From Fremontodendron californicum (Eukaryota > Streptophyta > Magnoliopsida > Malvales > Malvaceae), in the NCBI GenBank assembly GCA_030761205.1, contig JAULJL010000021.1, positions 11,265,160 through 11,329,159 on the forward strand: a stretch of 64,000 nucleotides of DNA. Reading direction: 5' to 3'. The notes beneath the pieces were generated by a model. It saw only the letters and a list, made by a program, of their open reading frames with translations, was not told the origin of the DNA and did not search any database. Positions 12,309 through 24,029 of this stretch are shown piece by piece (position 1 is the first letter of the stretch; the number at the start of each line of letters is the position of its first letter). Both the position numbers and the translations under genes were made by a program.

Positions 12309-12851
12309 TAGGGGTGTTCATTATTCGATTTTAATCGAATTAATCAATCGAATTCGGTTCGGTTCGGTTAATCGATTAATTAAAAAAAATCGGTTCGATT
12401 ATCGGTAAAAGACTTTTAAAAATTTTGATTATCGGTTAATTCAATTCGAAATTCAAAAATAACCAAATTACCTGAAATATATATAAAATATGATATTTTT
12501 AATTCTTATTAGATGTTTTAAGTTTTATATTGTTGAAAATTTTGACTTATGATAGATGTACCTTTTATTTATATATGACATTTGAATATTGTTGGATGAT
12601 TAAACTTATTTGAATTATAAAAAATTAGAAATTTAAGATTTTAAAATATAATTTTAACTTATTGATGTAGAACAATTCAAATTCGATTAATTCGGTTAAC
12701 CAACCGAATTAACCGAAATAATTTCGATTCAGTTAATTTATATTTTTCAAATTCGGTTTGATTAACAGTTAAGATAAATACAAAATCGATTATTTCGATT
12801 AATGATATTTCGGTTCAATTATTAACCGAACCGATAATTTGAACAGCCCTA
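12309..12851. mobile_element. 543-bp hAT-like non-autonomous element
   Basis: Left end TAGGGGTGTTCATTATTCG; the right end, reversed, reads TAGGGCTGTTCAAATTATCG. The subterminal regions are full of ATTCGGTT/AACCGAA phrases. The flanking 8-mers are ATTACATA (12,301-12,308) and ATTACATC (12,852-12,859), a 7/8 target duplication typical of the hAT superfamily. There is no coding capacity. Confidence 0.78.
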
Positions 12852-13189
12852 ATTACATCAATACTAAAACAGTTGCTACTCTAGAAATCTGAGTTCAATC
12901 ATGCCATGAGTCTGTTTCCCTTTGGCCATTTGACCATTTCTGTAAGGATTTTGGGCCTTGTATGTTTAAGCTGAAACCAGATTTCATTGCTATGTTAAGC
13001 TGGAACCAGATTTCCTTTGTTGGTTTTTGGGCCTTGCCAGGTGATTTTGTGTTACTGAGCATTGATACTGTGATAGTGCGTTCTATATATATGCAAAGCA
13101 CCATCTCTTTTTTAAGCAGTGATTTGGAGGAAAAAAGGGTTCATCTTTAGTCTTTGATCCTTGCCTGTTTGAACTTTCCAATTCCAACA

Positions 13190-13363
13190 TATTTTTTAAA
13201 ATACTCATATATGATATCTATATCCGACACATACTCGAACATAAATTGAGATATATGATCTTCCAAATATTAAAATAAAAAAAAAAAACCCTTAAAAAAT
13301 TAAATATACCCATGTTGTATACACATTCATATTCGATACTCACTTCGAATTTGGATAACATAA
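13190..13363 (-). mobile_element. degenerate CTATGTT-family MITE
   Basis: Reversed family features can be traced: CCGACACATACTCG, a poly-A-interrupted centre, ATACTCACTTCGAATTTGG and a terminal GGATAACATAATA. Both ends are worn and no target duplication is seen. It lies about 280 bp beyond the 3' end of the polygalacturonase gene. Confidence 0.45.
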
Positions 13364-13639
13364 TAATCCGCAACCTTCTCAAACTATGCAAGCACCAAAT
13401 ATATATATATATATATACCAAGTACATAATTTCTTAAACATCCAACAGCTGCTATATATTATATATATATCGAGAGTGTTTGAAACTTCATATGAAAATA
13501 TAAAATCAAACTGAAAGATCCTAACTAAATAAATATCCCTAATAAGTTCATCAATGGTAGTATACAAATATAATAATAATAATAATAACTAATTAAAAAC
13601 TTCATCACTTGGTACTTTGCTTTCCAAAAGTTTTTTTGT

Positions 13640-16600
13640 TTAGGGTTTTAAGCAAGTGACAGCAGGAGTTGTTAAGGTAGAAGATCCATGGGCATTATTA
13701 CATTCAGCTTTAACCATCTTTCCAGGAATTGATGAAGCTATGTTATTGTTGTTGAGAGTTATAGCAGTGCAAGGAACTACACTACTGCAATCCAGTTTGA
13801 TAGCAACTTCAGTCGAAGAACTCCCTTTGAATCCACTAAATCTCACATTGCTTATATTTACTGCTGTTTTCTGCATGCATACAATATATTATCAATTAAT
13901 ATTTAGTTACATTAATTAACCAAAAAACATATATTTTCTTCAATACAAAATATATATTTACCCCTTCAGGTTGACAATTATTCGCAGGACAGTAGTGTTG
14001 GTCAATGATTATAGGGTTTTGAACATTTATGAGTTGAACACCGTCGAAGAAAATATTCCTTGCAAATCCAGAACCACCCTACATATATTAAAAGAAAAGA
14101 ATTATATATATTAATATATAAATATATATTAAAAGAATTATATATATATATATAGTTACCGCCCATGTCTTGATTCTAGCCCCATTCTGAGTTCCATTGA
14201 AGATAGAATTCTGCACTTGCACCCATTCCACTGTTTCGTTTTTTCCATCTTTTCCAAGACTTCCCACGCTTCAAAAAAATTATATGCACAACTTATAATG
14301 AACTATTTTATTTTATTTTTGAAAGGCAGATGATATTTTATTAAAGAAATTAATAGCAGCAAATTAAGCACAAGAACAATGACTAGTCACTAGAAAAGCG
14401 ACAAGGAAAAACACATATAATATCAAATAACAAAATTACAAGTTCGAAAACCCCGGCCCCAGAGATTTAGAAAGCATATCAACGAAAGAATTAAACTCGC
14501 GAGAAAGAGAATGAATGATAAAAACGTCTTTCAACCTCGATTTATGACTTTCAATCTAAGGAAATGAGTTTCATAAGTCAAGGAAAACAAAAGAATGGTA
14601 GCAAAAATAATTCTTTGTTTTACCTGATTCCATGGCCTGGACCACAAGTAAGACGAGTGATGTTGATATGAGAGGAACCACCATTGATGGCGATACAATC
14701 ATCTCCTATAATAAAATTATACATTTATTTTTAAGATCGAATTATAATTAATCTATATAATTATTGTATTTATATATATATATAAATAAAAATACCGGTT
14801 CCAAAGAAAGAATCTGAAATTCGAAGTGCAGTCGATTGAGAGATGTCGATCCCATCAGTGTTGGGACTGTCTTTGGGTGCAATTAGTTGAATATGTGAGA
14901 AATCAACCTCATTGCACCCATTCACGCTCACATGATTTCCTGGACTATTCTTACTAGTAATTCCTTGCACTTTTAGATTGTTGCATTGGTGGAATGAAAT
15001 AACCTGCATGCATCCATCAATAATTCTTTCAAAAAAATTCATATTTTTACCAACATAATTATGAAATTAATCTCAACTTTATATATATATATATATAGTA
15101 TATAATGCAAAAAAAAATTAAAAAAAAAAAACTTACGGCTGGTCCACACTCTTTTGGTGTCTGAAAAATCCAATTAAAAAAAATTATTTAGTTAGTATTT
15201 TATAATAAAAAATACATGTGACTGTTAATTTTATGTATGCAAAAATAAAAATACAATTAAGTATATGAATATATATATATATATATATACTTTATTCCAC
15301 CAAGCAGCACCATTGCCATCTATTTGGCCAGTTCCATCAACAGTAAGACCAGCTACATTTGAGAAGCATAGCCAACAACTATTATCACATTTTGCCCAGT
15401 TATTGCCGTTTGGTGCAATAATGTTCCCAAGGACCTGAAAAAAAATAAAAAAAAATATATATATTTATATATATATAGGTGGACACTTTTTTGTAAGAAA
15501 ATTTGGTAAAGAAAGGCTGAAAATTTACTCATCAATTAATCATATATAAATATGTTTCAATAATTCAACAGTAATCAATTATTTCCTCCTCTTTGACATC
15601 CCCAAAAAAAAAATGGAAAGAGCATTATTTTCGTAAATGTAGTAAGCCTTAGAGGTGATCATGGGCCGGTCCGGGCCGCGGCCCGTTTTATTTTCCTCTG
15701 CCCAGGCCCGGCCCTGGGTAGCCCAAGCCCGCCCGTTTAGGCCCGAAACACTGTTCATTGGAATAAAAAAATATATTTTTTTATTTTTTATAATTAAAAT
15801 TAAATAAAATAATATTATTATAATAAAAATCACTGTTCCGGGCCGGGCCGGCCCGAAACATAAAATATCCTGCCCAGCCCGTGAGCAGGTCTAGTAAGCC
15901 TAATTCTTTTTTTTTATTATTATTCTTTTTGAAAGATAAATTTATAAATAAGAAAAGGATCATATATATGAAACCTAGCTAACATATGCATGAACCAGGT
16001 GTTAAGTTGTATCATCCGTATTATTTTTCTATCCTAATTACCCAAACTTTTTTTTTCTTCTCTCAATATATATAATGTCAATAAATTTATAAATATTTCA
16101 ATATTGGGAAAAAAAAGCATGTAAAGAATAAAATAATGCAATTGAACCCCGGCCCTCACAATCTTGTTATAAGAAAAAACAAATCAAACGAATGATAAAA
16201 TTTTGATGTATATTTGGTTGGTTAATATATATAGTATATTATATGTCTAAGATCCAATTTATTCACAAATTAAAATCATGTTTATATTGTATATATAATG
16301 CAAACACTTTTATTATTGAAGTTTTTGATTGAATTTGGTCCTATCACAATCAATGATATCAATTCAATTAAAAAATTACAAAAAAAAAAATAAATAAAAT
16401 GAAATAATAACAAAAATATAAGAGTATGGGTATTCATGTATTTTAAAAATTTATAAAAATTATTCACTTCTATCATAAAAACTATTATCTCAATAATTTT
16501 TTTTTATTTTTAAAATTCAGCCCTTCGTGCCATATTTTAGTTTTTACCTTAATGTGAATGTTATTTGACTTGCAAGGACCAAAAAAATTAATTGGACTGC

Positions 16601-17085
16601 TCAACAAAAAAGTTTTGGTAGAAGGGATTTCCAAGGTTGGATTATTAGTCGCTGCACACAAGGCTGTCCAAGCTTTTGAAAAAGCCTACACATGAAAATT
16701 CAACACATAATCATTAGTTAAGAGATATAAATAATTAATTATATAATATAGTATACAAAAACATGCACATGCATGCATGTACGTACGTACGTACATGCAG
16801 CTTAATATTTAATCAGCTAAATAAGAAAGAAAAGAAGACTGAAAATTTTACTTGTGAATCATCACTTCTTCCATCACCAATAGCCCCAAAATCAATGACA
16901 TTAAAGGATTGACAATTACCAATCCTAAAAGCAAAGCTCAAAATCATAAAAACAAGAAGCAATGCCTGCAGAAAAAAGAAGGGAAATATTAAGAAAACCT
17001 TTAATGTACATTTTATTCATAAAAGGTAGCCATGGATGAATGCACTAGTTAAGGTTTCAAAGTTGAAAGGCTTAATTCTCACCAT
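13640..17085 (-). CDS. polygalacturonase (glycoside hydrolase family 28)
   Basis: Secreted pectin-degrading enzyme that hydrolyses alpha-1,4-galacturonan in the cell wall. Exons in coding order: 17085-17083 (ATG only), 16965-16852, 16685-16548, 15434-15291, 15160-15137, 15003-14796, 14705-14624, 14268-14160, 14078-13962, 13870-13640. All have GT-AG borders and sum to 1,170 nt, or 389 residues, a normal length. A hydrophobic signal peptide (ALLLVFMILSFAF) is followed by FNVIDFGAIGDG, the usual N-terminal plant PG phrase. All four GH28 motifs are present: NTDGID (189-194), GDDC (211-214), GHGIS (234-238) and RIKTW (269-273). So the catalytic Asps 191, 212 and 213, His235, Arg269 and Lys271 are kept. 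The protein ends VTCLKP. The frame above the ATG has a stop and no other ATG. The 1.1-kb third intron holds a transposon. The gene looks intact; its clade was not determined. Confidence 0.92.
15650..15893. mobile_element. GC-rich hAT-like MITE in polygalacturonase intron 3
   Basis: Runs from TAGAGGTGATCATGGGC to GCCCGTGAGCAGGTCTA, imperfect inverted ends, with GGCCCG-rich arms and an AT-rich centre. The flanking 8-mer GTAAGCCT is identical on both sides (15,642-15,649 and 15,894-15,901). It is non-coding; the flanking exons still join in frame. Confidence 0.85.
16761..16800. repeat. alternating CATGCATG/TACGTACG tract in polygalacturonase intron 2
   Basis: About 40 bp of nearly perfect purine-pyrimidine alternation made of CATGCATG and (GTAC)n units, largely self-complementary. 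Z-DNA or cruciform potential is an inference. CATGCATG is also the RY-type element in plant promoters, though it is inside an intron here. Confidence 0.7.
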
Positions 17086-17935
17086 TTGAAAGCCTTTTTT
17101 CTTCGATATCTTAATTTCTTGGTTGAAACTTGAAAGGAAGTAATCACTAATCAGTAGGATTTTCAGTGTTCTTAATTTTTTACTATATGATTTCTTTCAC
17201 TAGCTAGTTTGGGTTCTTTTTATAGACATGTGCATGTATTTGGAAGAAATTAATTAATTAAAAAAATTAAATTTGTAATAAAAGATAAAAAAACATAATT
17301 TGAAGGATATATCATTATCAGCTATATGTAATAAGGCTGTAATCTATGATCATGAAAGAAGCTTGTATATACTATAAGGGTTAATTACTTAATTTCTTGA
17401 ATGAAATAAATTATCATATATTTTTAGTGAAAATAGATTTAATTAATTTTATTTTATCTACTATATATCTACGTGTATAGATATATTTAATTTTGTTTTT
17501 ATCTTCAAGCATTAAAATTAGGGATAAGATGAAATCAAATATCAAACTTGGAATACAAGTAACTAAGGAAATTCTTTTAAGATCATTTATCAAAGAAAAT
17601 CAGAAAGGAAATATTCCTTATTAATGTTATAATTACAGATTATAATGTAAAAACAAGCAGTACTCAACGTTGTTGTGCCTGTTCAAAAATAAATTATGTG
17701 CTCGATCTCTCAATTGTTCTTAGCTTAGGCATGTCGGAAGTTTCAACTTGGATGACCAAAGTTTTCATATGCTGGAAAAAAAAAAAACAACCATCTGAGC
17801 CAAGAAATCTTTTTAAAATATATTTAAGATTTTATCAACAAAAAAAAAAATTAATAATAAATCGTCTCAAAAACCTTGCTCTTATGTCCTATTACACCTA
17901 AGGCCACTGAGTCTGATTTAAAACATTCAGTTGCC

Positions 17936-17937
<2 letters not shown>

Positions 17938-17988
<51 letters not shown>
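17938..17988. repeat. (TA)n microsatellite, about 25 units
   Basis: Uninterrupted TA run of about 51 bp about 850 bp upstream of the polygalacturonase start. 17,086-17,937 and 17,989-18,300 hold no other recognised feature beyond the polygalacturonase promoter. Confidence 0.95.
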
Positions 17989-17991
<3 letters not shown>

Positions 17992-18309
17992 CACTTAAAT
18001 CTGCAGATACTTGAGAGATTGGTTGTAACCATAAAAGGGTTTTTTTCCTTCTTTTCTTAGAATCATGTCAAAGGGAGTGGCATCACCAACCATGTAATGA
18101 AGAATCTAAATAGTTATTGCTTTATGCCATGTTTCATTCATTTCACTCTCCTTTTGTTTCTTCTTATTTGCAATTTGATTTATGAAACAAGGTACCAAAG
18201 CAGGAACGTTCTCTTATCCAAGCCACTACCCAGCTTGAGTTTACTTGAAAGATTGTAGTTTCAGTACTGCCTTAAGATTGTAGTTTCATTTTGTAATCCA
18301 AAATTATAA

Positions 18310-18905
18310 CCGATAATTTTGGACACGGTACAATTACAACACGAGAAATACGATAAAAAATATGACATGACATAAAAAAATAACATTAACACGATACGGA
18401 AACATGAACGTGTCAAAATCAGTGAATAAAAAAATGGACCGGACGGACCGATTGAATCAATGGGCCTATCCGGTACTATATACAAAGCAGATTTTCTTTG
18501 AACAGGTGGAAAACCGGTTTAACAGGTAAAAAATCTTTTTTTTTTATTTTTTTTTTCAATTTTTTTTTTGTAAGTGATGATATTTGAAATTTTGGTTTTA
18601 TATTAAAGACCATATAACTAAGTCAAATACATATTTTTATTAATTATTTACTATATTTATTACTTATTTTAACATTAAAATTATTTTTTATATATTTAAA
18701 AGCATTTATATCAAACCGATCGGTCCAACCGGACCGATTGGATCGGGAATCGAAGTGATCGGTTCGATCTCCGGTTTGGTTTTTTTTACTTTGGTCAAAA
18801 TTTATATAACAGAAATTATTAGCATGTCAAAATTTATATAAAATATAATATCTTAAACACGATTATGATACATAAAAATAATACGAATATATGAATTAGA
18901 TCTAT
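18310..18905 (-). repeat. CGTGT-family element, split by a younger insertion
   Basis: The left part (GATAATTTTGGACACGG, then ACACGATACGG, then ATGAACGTGTCAAAAT) and the right part (AAAATTTATATAACAG, then CACGATTATGATACA) match 6,540-6,715 in the same order once the insert at 18,420-18,793 is removed. A reverse-sense relative is at 29,425-29,873. Confidence 0.6.
18420..18793. mobile_element. 374-bp hAT-like element nested in the CGTGT element
   Basis: Ends read CAGTGAATAAAAAAATGG and, reversed from the right, CAAAGTAAAAAAAACC. The subterminal parts contain many CCGGTT/GGACCGA phrases. The 8-mer GTCAAAAT flanks both sides (18,412-18,419 and 18,794-18,801). There is no coding frame. Confidence 0.82.
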
Positions 18906-19019
18906 TCAAAATCATATATATACAACAAAAAAAAAAAAAAACCTCAAAAAGATATGGTTAATGTATATTTTTCTTATTCTAAGAATCGAGTTGGAAATTG
19001 GAATCTTCTTTTAAGCAAA

Positions 19020-19263
19020 AGGCCCAACAATGAAGATATGAGAAAGCCTAAGACCTACTCCCTTTGTTTTATGGGCCAGACTAACACTATATTCTTTATT
19101 AAACCCAATTACAATCCCCAATTGTGGAATTTAAATAGAGAAAGAAAAGCCCTAGTTTACTTGCTTGCTTCTTCTTCTTCCAGCCGACAAATCGAGTTTG
19201 GGATTTGAGAATTCGCGATTGGGAATTCGAAGTTACCAAATTTCTGGCCAAAGCTTATTTAAA
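19020..19263 (+). promoter_or_regulatory. U2AF65 promoter/leader with TGGGCC-type sites
   Basis: GGCCCAACA at about 19,021 and ATGGGCCAGA at about 19,070 are opposite-sense copies of the site II core (TGGGCY) common in plant housekeeping promoters. A TTTAAATAGA run lies at about 19,129, followed by AAAGCCCTAG, a near match to a telo-box. The ATG used is at 19,264. Confidence 0.45.
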
Positions 19264-22200
19264 ATGACTGATTACGAAGAAGCGCGGTATCAAGGAAACG
19301 GAGACAATCTCGAAAACAGTTACGGCGGAGGTTCTTCTCCTCAGCCTCGTTCCGATGATCAAAACGATTCTAAATCTCAGGTTAGATCGCGTCAATTTTA
19401 ACTTTATTTCGTCTTTTACATTTTTAATCATTTTTTTTTTTTAGTTTTTGTTTGTTTTAGCGAAAGCAAAATGGAAAATTGTGAATGGATAAAGAATCAA
19501 ATGCATAATATGTTTGTAGAATTACAAACAAAAAGTGTATGATTTTATTTTTAGATTGAACAATTACCTCAGAATTGGCGTTACATCTTAGTATTTTGTT
19601 TATTTAAAATCAATTGTGATTTTACTTTATATCATTTGCCTTCTCTTTTAGCAAACTTTTTAAGAAGCAAATAGAAAACAGAAAGAAAAAAAAAATAGCA
19701 GCAAGCTAGCAATCAATTGGAGCCCTAAAAAAATTTATAATTTTTTTTTTGAGTTTTTATGGGAGCTTGTCAATCTTTTAGGGCTCAATTTTTTCTTTGA
19801 ATTAGGTTTTATTTCTCAAAAATTGGCTAGCTTAGCAAATAGCCTTTCCAATTACATGTAGTATTTAGTTTTGTTCTAACCTAAACATTAGAAAATGAGG
19901 TATATTTATGGAGTAAAAGTTTTCTTTTTTATACAAGTCATGGTTGTTTTTTTTATTTATTTATTTACAAAACATGGGTTTCTCAGAATTTAAATCTCAT
20001 ATTTGTGCTTTGATTTTATGGTTCCTGTTTTTATCCGTTTTTTATCCAGTATAATTGTGGGTGAAGGGGGAATTAGACCCCGGCTTTTTGTTTAGGGGAA
20101 ACACCGTACCTACCATTGAGCCAAATGCTCAGGTTCCTATTTTTATCTCTATCAACTATGTTTTGTTGATGTTCATGCCTATTTTAGATCTTGAGTATGC
20201 ACACATGTTTAGGTGTTCAATTATATTTTGTCTCACAGATTTTGGCTAGTTTGACAAGTAGTCTTTTCAATCAAATTTGTAATGCTTAGTTTTTTTTCTA
20301 AGCTATCTGTGAGTAAATAAATGAGGTCTAGCCTTCTAGTTTTATTCTTTATAATAAGAAAAAAAACAGGTTTTCCTTGCAAATTAACTTTCTTGAATGT
20401 GATTTTTATGTTTGAGCTTTGACATTTGGTTTTTTAGCGATATAAATTAAATGCAACTTTAACTATTTGCAGCATCGGTCTCGGGATTATGAGAGAGAGT
20501 CCTCTAGAAGTAGGGAAAAGGAGAGAGAGAAAGGGCATGACAAGGAAAGGGACAAGGACCGCGATCGCCATAGGGACAGGGATAGGGATAGGGATAGAGA
20601 CCTAGAAAAGGATCGTGATCGGGAACGCCATCACAGAGATCGTCACAGGGATCGAAGTAGGGAACGCAGTGAGAGGAGGGATCGGGGAAGAGATAGGGAT
20701 GATGATGATTATTACCGCAGTCGAGACTTTGACAGGTAATTTCAGCTATAGTATGAATCATTTCAATCATTGCTCTTTTCCTCTTGTTGTTAATCCTTAC
20801 TTGTTAATGAGTTATATTTACTCAAATGTTATTTACAGAAGAAGAGACTATGATAGAGACAGGGAGGACAGGCATAGGCGCCGGTCCCGATCCCATTCAA
20901 GAGGTATATCTGAACACAGATCAAAGTCAAGATCTCCCTCTCGCTCACGCTCACGCTCAAAGAGGTAGATCATAAAGAACTTGATCATCAGTTAAAATGA
21001 GATAGTTTCGGCTATATATTATGGTTCGTGGTACTCTAACTTCATTATTTTGCAGCAAAAGGATTAGTGGTTTTGACATGGCCCCTCCAGCTTCAGCAAT
21101 GTTAGCTGCTGGTGCTGCGGCGGCTGCTGTTTCAGGTACATACGCCTTTCACAAAAAAAAAAAAAAGATTTTTGTACTTTGTTAACTGCCATTTTTGTTT
21201 TTGGATGATTTACTGTGGAAAGTACGTATCAAAATACTGGTCTGGTTTTGGTAAGCTTTATTTTTTCTTCTGTTTTGTATACATTGCGTTTTAAGCAGCC
21301 TTCTTATGGAAGGGCTATAATATTATTTTAAATTTTTTTACTTGGGTGAAATAATTCTGGAACTGAGAGAATTTTTGGTTTTGTCTTCTGTTTGGTGTTT
21401 GTTTGTTTGTTTCTATGTCTTTGTCTTTGTTTTAAGAAGGCAATGGCGTGAGCCGACTTCTGTAGCTTTTATGTACAAGGAGGAATCAATGCACCAGTTT
21501 TGATGGTATTGTACGTCTTCAACTGGCAACTATTGCCTGTTTTGGTAGTCTTGCTCAATATTTCCTCCAGATTTTGCATGCAATGAATTCTTTTTTCTAT
21601 CTCTAAAACTGCGAGAGGTTTGCATATGCTATGGAAATGAGGCATGAAAGTCCTTATGTTAAACCAACTGCTATAGAAGTGACTTTGATTTATAATTATA
21701 TCCTCATATGTAATCTCAATTTCCTTTCAGGTCAGATTCCTGCGACTAGCCCAACCTTACCTGGAGTGTTTCAAAACATGTTTCCTCTTGCAACCGGACA
21801 GGTATATATTTCTCTGTGCACCTGATAGTTTTGAGCTTGCTATATGTGCTGTAACTTTTTTTAATTTTGGTTTGTTGCAGCCTTTTGGTGCTCTCCCTGT
21901 TATGCCAGTTCAGGCAATGACTCAGCAGGTTGGAAGGATTGTGCATACAATGTAGTGTATACCTTTCTTTAGAAAATATTTTCTTATATTACAGAAATTT
22001 ATAGAATTTATCTTGTGATTTCAGGCTACTAGGCATGCTCGTCGGGTCTATGTTGGAGGGCTTCCTCCTGCTGCTAATGAACAGGTTCTACTCAACACTA
22101 TTGTAGCATTATTGCGGTTATGCTTGCAAATAAAGCCAATACTGATCCTTAATATTATATTACAGTCAGTTGCTATCTTCTTCAGCCATGTCATGGCTGC

Positions 22201-24029
22201 AATTGGTGGAAACACTGCTGGTCCAGGTATACATGAATGAGCTACCTGCCTTATTTTTCTTCTATAGTTGCTCATCCTTTTGCGTTGTATTTTCAGGGGA
22301 TGCTGTTGTTAATGTCTACATAAACCATGAAAAGAAGTTTGCTTTTGTAGAGATGAGATCTGTTGAGGAGGCTAGTAATGCAATGGCTTTAGATGGGATT
22401 ATCTTTGAGGTATTTTTATTTTCTTTTGGATCTTGATGCCGAAATCCTTTAATTACAATGAGTTGCATTGACCTGTTTTCACTTTCAGGGAGCACCTGTG
22501 AAGGTGAGGAGACCTAGTGACTATAATCCCTCGCTTGCTGCAACTCTTGGTCCAAGCCAGCCCAGTCCCAATCTTAATCTAGCTGCTGTGGGCCTAAGTC
22601 CGGGTTCTTCTGGTGGGCTTGAGGGTCCAGACCGCATATTTGTTGGCGGGCTTCCCTATTACTTCACAGAAGCACAGATCAGGGAGCTATTGGAGTCTTT
22701 TGGGCCTCTTCGAGGTTTTGATCTAGTAAAAGATAGAGAAACTGGAAACTCGAAAGGCTATGCTTTTTGTGTTTATCAAGACCTGGCAGTTACAGATATA
22801 GCTTGTGCCGCTCTAAATGGGATCAAAATGGGTGATAAGACACTCACCGTTAGGCGAGCCAACCAGGGTACTACCCAGCCTAAACCCGAGCAAGAGAGTA
22901 TACTCCAGCATGCACAACAGCAGATTGCTTTGCAGGTTAGATTAGATATTATTGTTTTATTAAAATCTTATACCATCATATCCCTTGCAATTTAGGGCTG
23001 TTATTAGGTATTGTAGGCTAATTTGCTGATTAGATATTTTGTTTTTCAGAGGCTTATTTTGCAACCACAAGCCATGCCAACAAAGGTTGTGTGTTTGACT
23101 CAAGCACTTAATGTGGATGATCTCAGAGATGATGAGGAATACGAAGACATTGTGGAGGATATCAGACAAGAGGGTGGAAAATATGGTAAAAATCTTCTTA
23201 AACAATCTGGTGCATTTTTTTCTTATATATCTGGCCCTATTTTTTAACATGCAAAGTCTCATAAATTTTTATTAATTTTTCTTTATTTTCTTGTGTTTAT
23301 ATCTCTGTTTTACAGCACTTTCTTGTTCCACATTCTGCTATAAAGAATCAAGCCTAACATACACAGCCAGAAGACTTTCTAACCCTCTACCTATATTTAC
23401 TTGATACTGCTTTCTCTGACGTATTCTTTTTGGAATTTTTTTTTTTTTTTTGTGGATTCGAAATTTTTACACGAAATATGCAGGTGCATTGGTGAATGTT
23501 GTCATCCCACGCCCAAATCCAAGTGGAGAACCCTCCCCAGGTGTCGGGAAGGTCAGTGACTCAGTGTTTACCTTTTTTTTTTTTTTTTACTTATTTGATC
23601 ATTTTCTAGGTTTCATCTTATGTATAGCATTGTCTTGGTCATTTCTGCTAAGTTGCAATATATATATGTTATTTGGATGTGAATGTCGGACACGGATATG
23701 TGTCTGATACGGATATGTTTGATTTATTCTAAATTTTTCCATGTATTTGAAGGGTCTTGGGGGATCATATCCCCATACCCATGTCTGGATATATGTCGGA
23801 CATGGGTGTTTGAAGAAAAATGAATAGTCGGAGTAACATAGCTATATATAACTCCCCTATGTTACTGAATGTAATTCTCTGGTTTTATTAGGTATTTCTG
23901 GAGTACTCAGACGTCGAAGGTTCCAAAAAAGCTCAAGCTGCAATGAATGGTCGGAAATTTGGTGGAAATCAAGTTATCGCGGTCTACTATCCGGAGAACA
24001 AGTTTGCGCAGGGGGAGTACGATGGCTAA
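19264..24029 (+). CDS. U2AF65: splicing factor U2AF large subunit (U2AF65)
   Basis: Binds the polypyrimidine tract at 3' splice sites with the U2AF small subunit and recruits U2 snRNP in the nucleus. Coding exons: 19264-19380, 20473-20735, 20839-20964, 21056-21135, 21731-21801, 21881-21928, 22025-22084, 22166-22226, 22297-22409, 22489-22935, 23050-23185, 23484-23551, 23892-24029. All are GT-AG and sum to 1,728 nt, or 575 residues, close to the Arabidopsis protein. An RS-like region rich in RD/RE/RS pairs covers about residues 40-170. RRM1 starts at about 241 (RRVYVGGLPP) and RRM2 at about 362 (RIFVGGLPY, then KGYAFCVYQD). The C-terminal UHM-type RRM3 covers about 478-570, from VVCLTQALN to VIAVYYPENKF. 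Intron 12 carries a MITE. No breaks are seen. Confidence 0.96.
23664..23841 (+). mobile_element. CTATGTT-family MITE in U2AF65 intron 12
   Basis: Worn left end (ATGTTATTTGGATGTG) and good right end (AGTCGGAGTAACATAG), with family interior blocks GTCGGACACGG and GGATCATATCCCC. Both flanks are ATATAT-like, so a target duplication cannot be judged. Confidence 0.7.

Noticed and set aside
20050..20140. GACCCCGGC...GAGCCAAATGCTCAGG phrase in U2AF65 intron 1, considered as a tRNA or SINE
   Set aside because: No A/B-box pair, cloverleaf or poly-A end could be drawn; similar phrases (for example at 16,144) are too short.
20504..20770. 88-codon minus-strand frame over U2AF65 exon 2
   Set aside because: Low-complexity antisense shadow of the RD/RE-rich exon.
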